Below are positions 39,385 to 47,846 of a stretch of 64,000 nucleotides of DNA, piece by piece. The notes under the pieces were generated by a model. It was given only the letters and a program-made list of their open reading frames with translations, did no database searches and was not told the DNA's origin. The stretch spans positions 62,001-126,000 of the forward strand of contig JAUICH010000015.1 of NCBI GenBank assembly GCA_030427505.1, read 5' to 3'. The translations under genes were made by a program, and so were the position numbers. Within the stretch, counting starts at the first letter, position 1. Every line of letters starts with the position of its first letter. This DNA comes from Verrucomicrobiia bacterium (lineage in GTDB: Bacteria; Verrucomicrobiota; Verrucomicrobiia; Verrucomicrobiales; DEV007).

Positions 39385-39535
39385 TGGTTCGGGAGTTCCG
39401 AGTTGGGGTTTTGGAACGTAATAAAATACTTCTTCCCGCTCCGGCTTCCACCTCATACCGGACAAAAACCGATACTTTCCTGACAATCTGGCCGGTTTTC
39501 TTGCTCAAAAAGGGCTATTCTGGTATCGGCTGGGC

Positions 39536-40444
39536 ATGGCCCAACCCCTGTTTGAGCTGGTCCCGACCGGCGAAAATCGCGCCTTCATCTTCAAGATCGA
39601 CCGCGATCTGTGGCCGGTTTACCACTACCATCCGGAGTTCGACATCCTCCTTTCCCTGAAAGATCACGCCGGGGAATTCATCTCGGGGGATCACATCGGC
39701 CCGCTGGAGGACGGCACGCTGTTCATGAACGGGCCGAACATTCCCCATGTGGTTCACTCCGGGATTCCGGACGAAAAGGACTGGGCCCGACCCTCACTGG
39801 CGGTCATCCAGTTTTCCGCCGAATCGCTGGGGGATCAGCTTTTGGCGAAGCACGAACTTGCGCCCGTGAAGCAATTTCTCCACGACGCCCGCGACGGTTT
39901 CGAGTTCCATGGCGAGACCCGCGAACGCGCCCGTCAGATGATCCTGGCCATGCGGGACATGGACGAAATGGAGCGCTTCCTCCAGCTCCTGCGCCTGCTC
40001 CGTCTTTTTGCGGACTCCATAGAAAAGACCCGGCTCGCCAGCCCGGCCTACTCCCCTTCCCTGCGCGACCGCGACATCGACCGCATGGGCGCCGTCATTC
40101 AGTACCTGCGCGAACGAAAGACCGAAGAGGTGACTCTGGAGGAAGTAGCCTCACTCGTGAACATGTCGCCGCGCTCGTTTTGCCGATTCTTCAAAGCCAA
40201 CACCGGCAAGACTCTGACCCGCTACCTGAACGAACTGCGCGTCGGCGAAGCCTGCAAGCTCCTCCTGGAAACCGAACAGCCCGTCACGGAGATCGCGTTC
40301 GAAGCCGGGTTTAGCAACCTCTCCAACTTCAATCGCCGTTTTCGCGAGATCAAAGCGCTCTCCCCCCGCGAGTTTCGCGCCCTCCGCCGCATCGACGAGT
40401 CCCGGCAGTCCGAGCCGCTGCCCGCGCAGCAGACTTTTGCCTGA
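39536..40444 (+). CDS. AraC-family transcriptional regulator
   Basis: 302 residues. N-terminal cupin-like sensing domain (VYHYHPEFDILLSL, DGTLFMNGPNIPHVVHS) and a C-terminal AraC double helix-turn-helix (VTLEEVASLVNMSPRSFCRFF and ITEIAFEAGFSNLSNFNRRF-like text ending FRALRR). Family members bind sugars or related ligands and act near their own gene. It is divergent from the PSD1-DUF1501 pair, its most likely target. Confidence 0.93.
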   Translation: MAQPLFELVPTGENRAFIFKIDRDLWPVYHYHPEFDILLSLKDHAGEFISGDHIGPLEDGTLFMNGPNIPHVVHSGIPDEKDWARPSLAVIQFSAESLGDQLLAKHELAPVKQFLHDARDGFEFHGETRERARQMILAMRDMDEMERFLQLLRLLRLFADSIEKTRLASPAYSPSLRDRDIDRMGAVIQYLRERKTEEVTLEEVASLVNMSPRSFCRFFKANTGKTLTRYLNELRVGEACKLLLETEQPVTEIAFEAGFSNLSNFNRRFREIKALSPREFRALRRIDESRQSEPLPAQQTFA

Positions 40445-40516
40445 AGCTTTCCCTCCCCCCATTTGCCCGCAATCACGTCTTTGCCACCCGCCACCCTTTC
40501 TGTCACCCTGCCCGCC

Positions 40517-41800
40517 ATGAATCCCTTGCGACTTTTGCGCCTCTTCGCGGCTATCCCCTCCCTTCTTTGCCTATCTACCTTCCTAAGCTCATACGCTTTC
40601 GCCCAAACTACTCCCAGCCCGGACGACATCTGGCCCCGCTTTCGTGGCCCGAACGGCTCCGGGCTCATGGAAAGCGCCAACCTTCCCGCCGAGTGGACGG
40701 ACGCGGACTATAAGTGGAAGATCGACCTGCCCGGCATCGGCCATGGTTCGCCCGTGGTGTGGGGCGACCGGATCTTTCTCCTCTGCGCGGACGAAGCCAC
40801 CAACGACCGCCTGCCGGTCTGCGTGAGCACTGCCGACGGCAAGATTCTCTGGAGCCACACCCACCAGACTGGGAAGTTCAAAGGCCACCGCTTCAACAGC
40901 CCGGCGTCCACCACGCCCTGCGTGGATGAGCAGCGGGTGTATTTCACCTGGGGCACCGCCGAGAGCCTGACGGTCATCGCCTTCACTCACGAAGGCGAGA
41001 AGGTTTGGGAAGTCGATCTCGGCCCCGTGGTCGGCGGACACGGTTTCGCCGCTTCGCCCATGATCCAGGGCGACCTGCTCGTCCTCAATAACGACCAGGA
41101 AAAGGAAAACGGTTTCCTCATCGCGCTCGACAAAGCCACCGGCGAGCAGAAGTGGAAGGTTAGCCGGAAGAGTCAGCGCATCTCCTATTCCGTTCCTGTC
41201 GCTTATAACCCCACGGGCAATCAGGATCTCCTCGTCTTCACCAACTGGACCCACGGCTTCACGGCCATCGATCCCGCCGACGGCAGCGTGGTGGCCGAGA
41301 AAAGCGTCTTCGACACCTCCACCAACGAACGCGCCATCAGCTCCCCCATCGTCGCGGGCGACATCGTGGTCGGCACCTGCGGGTTCACCGGGTATCCGAA
41401 ACACTGTGTGGCCATGAAGCTCAACGGCGCGGATTGGCAGGAACTCTGGCGCGTCGAGAAATCCGTTCCCCACATCCCCAGCCCCATCATTGTCGGCGAC
41501 CTCATCTTCCTCTGGGACGACGCCGGCGTCGTTACCTGCCTGGAATACGCCACCGGCGAACAACTCTGGCGCGCCCGCGCCGAAAGCGAAGGCGAATTCT
41601 TCGGCTCCCCCGTCAGCGACGGCGAAAAGATCTTCTCCATCGACAAAGAAGGCAACGTCTCCGTCATCGCCGCCAGCCGCGAGTTTGAACAACTGGCGTT
41701 TAACCGCCTGGGCGAATTGTGCCGGACAACGCCCGCGATCGCGGATGGGGATCTGTATTTGCGGACGTTTTCGAAATTGTATGCGGTGAAGGGCCGGTGA
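40517..41800 (+). CDS. Exported PQQ-type beta-propeller protein
   Basis: 427 residues from the ATG at 40517; the frame is open to 40463 but the chosen start gives a normal signal peptide (MNPLRLLRLFAAIPSLLCLSTF, cut near YAFA). The rest is repeated blades of the PQQ/BamB type: FLLCADEATNDR, TADGKILWSHTHQTGKF, DKATGEQKWKV, DPADGSVVAEK, EYATGEQLWRA. Such proteins are often dehydrogenase-like or binding scaffolds. It begins 72 bp after the AraC gene on the same strand. Enzymatic activity cannot be inferred. Confidence 0.85.
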   Translation: MNPLRLLRLFAAIPSLLCLSTFLSSYAFAQTTPSPDDIWPRFRGPNGSGLMESANLPAEWTDADYKWKIDLPGIGHGSPVVWGDRIFLLCADEATNDRLPVCVSTADGKILWSHTHQTGKFKGHRFNSPASTTPCVDEQRVYFTWGTAESLTVIAFTHEGEKVWEVDLGPVVGGHGFAASPMIQGDLLVLNNDQEKENGFLIALDKATGEQKWKVSRKSQRISYSVPVAYNPTGNQDLLVFTNWTHGFTAIDPADGSVVAEKSVFDTSTNERAISSPIVAGDIVVGTCGFTGYPKHCVAMKLNGADWQELWRVEKSVPHIPSPIIVGDLIFLWDDAGVVTCLEYATGEQLWRARAESEGEFFGSPVSDGEKIFSIDKEGNVSVIAASREFEQLAFNRLGELCRTTPAIADGDLYLRTFSKLYAVKGR

Positions 41801-41825
41801 TCGACAGACAAATGGTTTCGAAATT

Positions 41826-42377
41826 CTATTCTTTCTCTCCGCTTTCGTCAGGCTCTTCACCAACGTTCGATCGGCTTCGAAAGTTGCTCTGCATTCTGCC
41901 GATATCGCTTAAACAATTCTTTGGATCGACAACGAAGCGAAGCGCTTTTGATGTCTTTGCTTTCTCTAGTACGTCGAGCATTTCGGGCTGAAGAACTTCC
42001 CCCGTTTCTTCCCATACCACCACACATTGAAATTTCCTGGCGATGCGAAGAACGGAATCCAATATTTCAAGATCCGGAGCTCGAACGTCCCACCGAAACT
42101 GCACGTCGTCTGATCTAACTACCAAACTATTTCCTGACTTTTGACCAAATACCTGTTCTTCGGGAAGCTCACAACATTCGGAGAAAACCTTCGCCGCTTC
42201 TTCACGTAATTCGCCTACAGCATTCTCACTGTCCCAATAGTCTATCCACTCAATCTCGTCGAAATTGGTCTCGAGAGTGGCAGGACGAAAGTCGTCCAAT
42301 TCATTCGGAACACTTCCATGTATTCGAATGAGCCCTTCTACAGGAAGCAATGTCAGTTTAATTTGCCAAATTGCCAT
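41826..42377 (-). CDS. Hypothetical acidic protein in lower-GC islet
   Basis: 183 residues, acidic, no signal peptide or membrane segment. Not recognised. It begins MAIWQIKLTLLPVEGL and has a possible ferredoxin-like alpha/beta layout, with RRSDD-like text (VVRSDDVQFRWDVRAPD) in the middle; the last 20 residues are polar and probably disordered. Its GC content is clearly lower than in flanking genes, as for recently acquired DNA. Size and acidity recall immunity-type proteins but there is no toxin beside it, so this is only a suggestion. Confidence 0.55.
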   Translation of the reverse strand: MAIWQIKLTLLPVEGLIRIHGSVPNELDDFRPATLETNFDEIEWIDYWDSENAVGELREEAAKVFSECCELPEEQVFGQKSGNSLVVRSDDVQFRWDVRAPDLEILDSVLRIARKFQCVVVWEETGEVLQPEMLDVLEKAKTSKALRFVVDPKNCLSDIGRMQSNFRSRSNVGEEPDESGEKE

Positions 42378-42400
42378 CTTCTCCGCAGCGGCCTTTCCGA

Positions 42401-42874
42401 CTATTCAAAAGCCTTGGGATCTTTCTCCAATTGGCGTAGGGCCATCACATCCAGCTGATCCTTTTCGCGCCCTGTCCGTTCTTTCCAGCGAATCAGTGTC
42501 TGCTTGGACGCAACCAAAATGGTACGCCCACCTACTTGGTGGCGATCCGCTTGTTCGATCACATCTGAGAAGCGAATGCCTCCCATTCGTGTGAAGATGT
42601 CGATTTGCATTTGCTCCGATTCTTCTACTACCCGGATCGCTCCTTCTTCATCCGTAAAGTCTTCGGGAGAGAGTTCTCGCGCCAGCCCCTCTCCATAACC
42701 GGCCAAGACCGCAAGCAAGCGCTCGATGTTTTCCCGGTTATCTTCCAACAGGATGTCCAGATCTTCCGTCAGCCGAACGTAGCCTTGGATTGTCACCGCA
42801 ACCCCTCCCACCACGAGGAACCTGACATCGCCTTCAGCGAGTCTTACCAACAACTTTACGAACGTAGGTTCCAT
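42401..42874 (-). CDS. Nucleotidyltransferase-fold protein (AbiEii/MNT-like)
   Basis: 157 residues from the ATG at 42874. The start FLVVGGVAVTIQGYVRLTEDLDILL shows the GG motif and the two metal-binding Asp of nucleotidyltransferase-fold toxins and antibiotic-adding enzymes (AbiEii, MNT and related). Then a helical C-terminal part ending in LIRWKERTGREKDQLDVMAL. Often one half of a toxin-antitoxin pair. A short frame overlaps its start by 41 bp and could be the partner. Confidence 0.75.
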   Translation of the reverse strand: MEPTFVKLLVRLAEGDVRFLVVGGVAVTIQGYVRLTEDLDILLEDNRENIERLLAVLAGYGEGLARELSPEDFTDEEGAIRVVEESEQMQIDIFTRMGGIRFSDVIEQADRHQVGGRTILVASKQTLIRWKERTGREKDQLDVMALRQLEKDPKAFE

Positions 42875-43013
42875 CGTCTTTCGGTGGCTCCCAGCAGCCA
42901 CCGCGGAGCGCGAGGGCATTGGCGCGAAGCATATCCAGCCGCTTCAGCGGGTCCAGGTTGGACAGGGAACCGCCTACCTTCTTCTTTACTGGTTCGCGCA
43001 GGGAATCCTTCAC
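42834..43013 (-). CDS. Possible 59-residue gene overlapping the nucleotidyltransferase start
   Basis: GTG at 43013, stop at 42834; 59 residues. The frame stays open upstream of the GTG as well, without an ATG. It contains a helix-like stretch LSNLDPLKRLDMLRANALAL followed by RGGCWEPP, and overlaps the downstream start by 41 bp, as coupled toxin-antitoxin genes do. No family was recognised, and no clear SD precedes it. Confidence 0.35.
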   Translation of the reverse strand: MKDSLREPVKKKVGGSLSNLDPLKRLDMLRANALALRGGCWEPPKDDGTYVRKVVGKTR

Positions 43014-43086
43014 GGTAGTGGAATCTATCGCTGTTTGATGAACATCGCTACCATTTGAATTCCAAACACCAGTCAGACGGCGGGGC

Positions 43087-43875
43087 TCAATACGCCCCCA
43101 CCATCCCGCCGTCGATAAGGATGTTCTGGCCGGTGAGATAAGAATTCGCCTGGCTGCAGAGGAAGACGGCGACGCGGCCGAAGTCGGCGGGCTGGCCGTA
43201 GGCGCCGAGGGGGATGGTGGATTGAGAGGCGGCGCGTTGTTGTTCGTAGGTGATGCCTTTTTGTTCGGCCCAGAGGGTGTCGAGCTTGGCGACGCGGTCG
43301 GTGTCGATGCGGCCGGGGCCGATGGTGTTGACGAGGATGCCGTCTTTGCCCAGCTCGCGGGCGAGGGTTTTGCCGAAGCCGACGAGGCCGGAGCGGAAGG
43401 TGTTGGAGAGGAGGAGGCCGTCGATGGCTTCCTTGGTGGAGGCGGAGGTGTTGTTCAGGATGCGGCCTCCGCCGCCGGCTTTCAGGTGCGGCAGGGCGGC
43501 GCGGATGGCGCGGACGTAGCCGAGCGTGGTGACCTCAAAGGCGCTTTGCCAGGCGGCGTCATCGAATTTCTCGAAGGCGCCGGGCGGCGGTCCGCCGGTG
43601 TTGTTGAAGAGGGCCCAGAGACCGCCGAAGGTTTCCACGGTTTTCGCGACCACGCCCGCCACGTCATCGGCGTTGGAGATGTCCCCAGCATAGTAAGCCG
43701 GTTCGTTCCCGGTTTCTTCGGCGATGGCAGCCTGAGTCGCTTTGAGCTTTTCTTCGGTGCGGGAAAAGAGCATGACCTTCGCGCCTTCACGGGCGAATTC
43801 CGTCGCCACCCCGCGGCCGAGGCCGCCGCTGGAGGCCATGACGAGCACGCCTTTGTCTTTGAGTCCTAGATCCAT
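43087..43875 (-). CDS. SDR-family oxidoreductase with atypical active site
   Basis: 262-residue Rossmann-fold protein. Nucleotide-binding ASSGGLGRGVATEFAREGA replaces the usual TGxxxGxG; NNTGGPPPG and NTIGPGRIDTDRV are family-like. Where the canonical YxxxK should be, the sequence is LLLSNTFRSGLVGFGKTLAR, so Tyr and Lys are replaced (Ser and Arg by simple alignment). Similar FabG-like SDRs of this variant exist, but activity is uncertain. No operon partner; the gene is flanked by the islet and a repeat. Confidence 0.88.
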   Translation of the reverse strand: MDLGLKDKGVLVMASSGGLGRGVATEFAREGAKVMLFSRTEEKLKATQAAIAEETGNEPAYYAGDISNADDVAGVVAKTVETFGGLWALFNNTGGPPPGAFEKFDDAAWQSAFEVTTLGYVRAIRAALPHLKAGGGGRILNNTSASTKEAIDGLLLSNTFRSGLVGFGKTLARELGKDGILVNTIGPGRIDTDRVAKLDTLWAEQKGITYEQQRAASQSTIPLGAYGQPADFGRVAVFLCSQANSYLTGQNILIDGGMVGAY

Positions 43876-43937
43876 GGTTGGGTATGTTGAATAGATTTGA
43901 GTTCTGTGTGTATGAGCGGAAGTGCCCTTCGAAATTC

Positions 43938-44190
43938 GTGACCGGGCTGAAAGCCCGGCCGCACAGAGCCCAGGTCTTCAGGCCTGGGTATTGCGCACTC
44001 TCTTGAAAAGCGGGCTGTAAGTCCGCGCGCAAGCATCCGATTGCTCGAGCGTATTGGATATGCCGATTCGATACCTGGTTGCCCCGCGATCGTCCGCGCT
44101 CGGGCCTTCAGCCCGCAACGGAGACGGGCCCGCAACCCAGGCCTGAAGGCCTGGGCTTTGCGCTTCAGGGCCTTCAGCCCTGATCTGAAT
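43938..44190. repeat. Modular palindromic intergenic repeat, copy C
   Basis: Fills most of the 433-bp gap between the SDR and FAH-family genes. Inverted module: CCGGGCT-GAA-AGCCCGG (43942-43958), linker CCGCACAGAG (43959-43968), CCCAGG/CCTGGG arms (43969-43988). Direct module: CCCAGGCCTGAAGGCCTGGG (44136-44155), linker CTTTGCGCTTC (44156-44166), AGGGCCTTCAGCCCT (44167-44181). CGGGCCTTCAGCCCG (44101-44115) lies between. Nothing else was recognised in the gap. Confidence 0.75.
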
Positions 44191-44308
44191 GGCTCGTGGG
44201 CTTGGCTCATCTAGGGCGATACCGGAGTGGTGGATTCGAGAGGAACAGGAAGCGTTTACTTACGCGAATTGGTTTGGGTTACGTAAAACGATCCTAACCT
44301 GACAAGCC

Positions 44309-45229
44309 TCAGGTCGCTGTCGCGGATTCTATTTTTTTCAGATCTACCACCGGATTGGCGAGGGTGAGACTGGTGGGCATGTCAGGGGTTTCCAAACCTT
44401 CGATGCGGCATTCGATGGTGTCTCCGTCTGACAGGGCGGCAGCGCCGGGGGTGCCGGTGAGGAGAAGGTCGCCGGCTTCGAAGGGGAAGATGCGGCTGTG
44501 GTATTCGATGAGGACGTCCGGGGTGAAGGTCATGTGGGCGGCGGTGTTTTCGGCTTTTACCTCGCCGTTCAGGACGGTCTGTACGTTCAGAGCTTTCACG
44601 TCGGGGACTTCGTCCGGAGTGACGAAGATGGAGCCGAGGCTGAGGAAGGTGGGAAAGCTCTTGGAGGCGGTCAGGTTGCGCACATTACGCCGGAGGAGGT
44701 CTTCGGCGCACATGTCGATGGCCGCGACGAAACCGGCCACGCCCTGGAGCCAGTTTTCGCGGGTGAGGTCGCCGGAATGTTCGCGGAGCACCAGGGTCAG
44801 TTCCCCTTCTCCGGTGGTCTTTTCGGAGGAACGCGGAATTTTGACTTCATCGCCGGGACCGATGAGGGAGTTCGCGGGGCGCATGAAGCTGCCGGGCTCC
44901 CCGGTGGGCGCGGCGGTATCCAGGTCGGCGGCGTGCTCGCGATAGTTCAGGCCGATGCACCAGATTTTGGGCGGGCGGCGAAACAGCGGGGCGTATTCCA
45001 CTTCGCTCTTGTGAAGGGAATATTCCGGCAGGCGGGACAGCCGGTGCGGACCCTCGGCGGCATACCATTTCCGCATGTCGTCCAGTTCGCCGCTTTGCAG
45101 CAGGGGCAGAAACTCGTCCGGGAAAAAGGTGCCGAAGACGGTGTTCACCGCCGCGACGGGGATGAAGTAGTCCCCGTCCTGGTAGTGCAGTTTTTCGCCA
45201 GAATCGGTGCGGAGGGTGGCCAGGCGCAT
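44309..45229 (-). CDS. Fumarylacetoacetate hydrolase family protein
   Basis: 306 residues from the ATG at 45229 (an in-frame TTG lies 36 bp upstream). FAH-family hydrolases or hydratases act on acyl-pyruvates and sugar-acid intermediates. Visible: CIGLNYREHAADL, the metal ligands in TTGEGELTLVL, the long SLGSIFVTPDEVPD region and HSRIFPFEAGDLLLTGTPG. Next on the same strand are TauE/SafE and MFS genes, so it may belong to a small uptake-and-catabolism unit. Substrate unknown. Confidence 0.9.
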   Translation of the reverse strand: MRLATLRTDSGEKLHYQDGDYFIPVAAVNTVFGTFFPDEFLPLLQSGELDDMRKWYAAEGPHRLSRLPEYSLHKSEVEYAPLFRRPPKIWCIGLNYREHAADLDTAAPTGEPGSFMRPANSLIGPGDEVKIPRSSEKTTGEGELTLVLREHSGDLTRENWLQGVAGFVAAIDMCAEDLLRRNVRNLTASKSFPTFLSLGSIFVTPDEVPDVKALNVQTVLNGEVKAENTAAHMTFTPDVLIEYHSRIFPFEAGDLLLTGTPGAAALSDGDTIECRIEGLETPDMPTSLTLANPVVDLKKIESATAT

Positions 45230-45313
45230 GAGAGGCAAGCTGAACGGATCGCGCTCTACAATCAATCTTAGAAATGGGGCACGAGACAGATCGAGCGTCG
45301 CTCCAAGACCCGC

Positions 45314-46048
45314 CTATCCCTCAGGCCACAGAATGTTCCGCAGGCCCACGATGAGAATGAAGACGAAGACACCGAGCTTCAGCGCGGGTTTGGGCAGGCG
45401 ATCGAGCAGCTTTCGCCCCAGGAAGATGCCGAGGAAGGCCGGCCCCGCCGCAATGGCGACCATGGTGAGGATGCGCGGGGTGTATTCCCCCGCCCCGGCC
45501 ATGAGCACGTTCCGCGTCAGCCCGGCGGACAGGAAAGTGACCTGGAGCACCGCCACGGTTTGCGTCTTGCTCCAGGGCTGGGCGTAGGCGTAGGCCACAA
45601 TGGGCGGGCCGCCGACATTAAAGGCGCCGCCCAGCACGCCGCCGAAGATGGAGAGTGGGAAGGCGGTCCATCGGGGAATTTTCTGACTCGCCGCCTCAGA
45701 CAGGCGCAATCCCAGCACGGCAATGAGCACGAGGGTCACACCCAGGCTCCGCACCAGCACCACGCGGTCCGCCGAATGCAGGAAGTAATACCCTATCGGA
45801 ATCCCCAAAGACATGCCCAGGGCCAGGGGCCAGGCGGACCGCCAGCAGAAGCCCAGCCGGTTGAACCACAGCGTCACCACGCAGACCAGGAGATTGAACA
45901 CCGCGATGAGCGCGATGGCTTCCCGGAGGTCGAGAACCAACTGAAGCGCGGCGACGGCCACCAGCGCCAGCCCGAAGCCGGTGGCGGACTGCACAAAGGC
46001 CGCCACCCCCAGCACGAGCGCGACCAGCAGGAATTGGGGCCAATCCAT
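45314..46048 (-). CDS. TauE/SafE-family membrane protein (anion exporter)
   Basis: 244 residues from the ATG at 46048. About seven to eight hydrophobic helices. The family start VQSATGFGLALVAVAALQLVLDLREA and the internal repeat FGGVLGGAFNVGGPPIVAY are typical of TauE/SafE sulfite or organosulfonate exporters. It lies between the FAH-family and MFS genes on the same strand with short gaps. Given the sulfatases nearby, export of sulfite or a related anion is plausible but inferred. Confidence 0.88.
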   Translation of the reverse strand: MDWPQFLLVALVLGVAAFVQSATGFGLALVAVAALQLVLDLREAIALIAVFNLLVCVVTLWFNRLGFCWRSAWPLALGMSLGIPIGYYFLHSADRVVLVRSLGVTLVLIAVLGLRLSEAASQKIPRWTAFPLSIFGGVLGGAFNVGGPPIVAYAYAQPWSKTQTVAVLQVTFLSAGLTRNVLMAGAGEYTPRILTMVAIAAGPAFLGIFLGRKLLDRLPKPALKLGVFVFILIVGLRNILWPEG

Positions 46049-46093
46049 GATGGTATGAGGAGCAGCCGCCACCGCCGTAGCCGCAACTTCGCG

Positions 46094-47485
46094 CTATTCC
46101 TCCAGCTCGATCCCGCGCGTTTCTTTCGCGAAGTAAACCACCGCCACGCCCACCAGGTAGAGGGGTGACAACAGCATGGCCTTTTCGCTGGGTCCCACAG
46201 GGAACATACCAAACAGGAAAAACGCCAGCGCCATGGCCAGGCGGCCCATGTTGAAACAGAAGCCCGAACCCGTGCCGCGCAACCGGGTGGGATACAGCTC
46301 GGGGAAATAGACAGCATAGCCCGCGTGCATGCCCAAGGTAAAAAAGCCGAAGACCGGCAGAGTGACGACTAATAGCCAGGCGGGCGCGTGATGAGGGATG
46401 AGTCCTTTGAACATGATCAGCACCATTACAAAGGCCACCGCGTGGTAGAGCACAAAAGCTCCTTTCCGTCCCAGACGGTTGGAGATGGCGCCGAACAGGA
46501 CGAGGCCGAGACCGCCGCCGATGGTGTTCAGTGTCATGCTCAACATTTCCGCATTCTTAATGCGTGACTTGTGCTTCTCAAAGGCCGCGGCTTTCTGCTC
46601 TTTGTATTCCTGGGTAGCGCTCAGGTCTTCTGGGGCGGGCGGCATGTTTGGCACGCCTTCTTCCACCATCACTTCAGCCTGCGCGTTACGCAGCAGGGCG
46701 TCTTTTCCGTAGATGTGAGCGCCCCAGAAAGTCACCAGGCCGATGGAGGCCAAGGTCACGCCCACCAGGGTGTTTCGCAGGTTCTTTGCATTGAACAGCT
46801 CGCTGATCCGGCCGGGTTTCAGATTGGTATCGGCTTTGGCTTTTTCCCGGGCCTTGGTCCACTGCTCCGGCTCTTTCATTTTCCAGCGGATCCACACCGT
46901 AAGCAGGGCGGGCAAGACACCGATGGCGAATCCCCATCGCCAGCCCAAGTCTTCATTCCCCACGATGAAAGCGCCCGCCGCCGCCGCGAGCAGAGTGCCG
47001 AAGACGCTGCTGGCGTGGAAGATGGAGCTCATGACCGGGCGCGCCCGCGTGGGCATGACCTCCGCCACCATGGCGGAAGCCACGGCCCATTCGCCACCCA
47101 CGCCCATGGCCACCACGAAACGCAGGGCGATGAGCTGCCAGGCCTCCTGCACAAAGGCCTGCATGAGGGTAAACACGGAATAAAAAAGGATGGTGATGAT
47201 GAGCGTTTTCGACCGGCCTATCTTGTCGCTAACGATCCCAAAGACCACGCCGCCCAGCGCTCCGCCGAGGGCAAAAGCGGCAAAGCCGTAATCCGCCCAG
47301 CTCAGAAATTTCGGGTGATCCGGCCCCACGCCGAGCAGGTCGGGAAAGACGTCCCGCATCGAAGAAACGAAGATTTGACCCTCGAAAATGTCGAAGATCC
47401 AGCCCAGGGACGCGATCAGGAGAACGAGCCATTGATACTTGGTGATGCCGCTGTACCAGGCCTGCTTATTGGGGTCGTTACTCAT
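46094..47485 (-). CDS. MFS transporter
   Basis: 463 residues from the ATG at 47485, which begins MSNDPNKQAWYSGITKYQWL; the frame continues upstream but that part covers a repeat and is not coding-like. Twelve membrane helices are expected. Typical MFS loop text: FGIVSDKIGRSKTLI between helices 2 and 3, and RLGRKGAF in the second half. A 50-residue polar loop (about 250-310) separates the halves. The start IFDIFEGQIFVSSM resembles aromatic-acid or sugar-acid symporters. Substrate unknown. Confidence 0.88.
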   Translation of the reverse strand: MSNDPNKQAWYSGITKYQWLVLLIASLGWIFDIFEGQIFVSSMRDVFPDLLGVGPDHPKFLSWADYGFAAFALGGALGGVVFGIVSDKIGRSKTLIITILFYSVFTLMQAFVQEAWQLIALRFVVAMGVGGEWAVASAMVAEVMPTRARPVMSSIFHASSVFGTLLAAAAGAFIVGNEDLGWRWGFAIGVLPALLTVWIRWKMKEPEQWTKAREKAKADTNLKPGRISELFNAKNLRNTLVGVTLASIGLVTFWGAHIYGKDALLRNAQAEVMVEEGVPNMPPAPEDLSATQEYKEQKAAAFEKHKSRIKNAEMLSMTLNTIGGGLGLVLFGAISNRLGRKGAFVLYHAVAFVMVLIMFKGLIPHHAPAWLLVVTLPVFGFFTLGMHAGYAVYFPELYPTRLRGTGSGFCFNMGRLAMALAFFLFGMFPVGPSEKAMLLSPLYLVGVAVVYFAKETRGIELEE

Positions 47486-47699
47486 CGTGGGTTCGCTGGG
47501 GTAGAGTTGGGGGTGTTTCGACAACGCGGGCAATCCGCCCACGGAAGGAGCCCTTTCATAGCCCAAGAGCCGGGCAGGGCCAAGGGCGCTTTCGCGTGAT
47601 CTTTGAGCCGGGGCGCGATTGGAAGGAAACAGCAGCTCTGATAGATAGAACCGCTGGCGAAAGATCAAAGGGGAGGCTTCCTGTATTTTGTTAGTTCGC

Positions 47700-47795
47700 G
47701 AGCGGGCTTCCAGCCCGCGAACCCTCATGGCGCCGGGATTCCAGGGCTGAAGCCCCTCGCTTTGTGCGGCCGGCCTTCCAGGCCGGTAAGACACA
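47700..47795. repeat. Modular palindromic intergenic repeat, copy D
   Basis: Within the 361-bp gap before the TolC-family gene. GCGGGCTTCCAGCCCGC (47702-47718), an imperfect AGGGCT/AGCCC palindrome near 47743-47756, linker CTTTGTGCGGC (47760-47770) and CGGCCT-TCC-AGGCCG (47771-47785). The linker is identical to that of copy A while both palindromes differ. No gene was recognised in the rest of the gap. Confidence 0.72.
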
Positions 47796-47846
47796 CGCGA
47801 AACCAACGGGGTTCACCCGGGGGCAATATCCGATGAGCCGAACCTT

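Noticed and set aside
43938-44190. CRISPR array in the repeat-rich gap
   Set aside because: The repeats are short palindromes of different sequence and spacing, without constant direct repeats or unique spacers, and no cas genes are near.
47486-47806. N-terminal extension of the MFS transporter
   Set aside because: It covers the palindromic repeat and reads as non-coding; the ATG at 47485 gives a normal MFS start.
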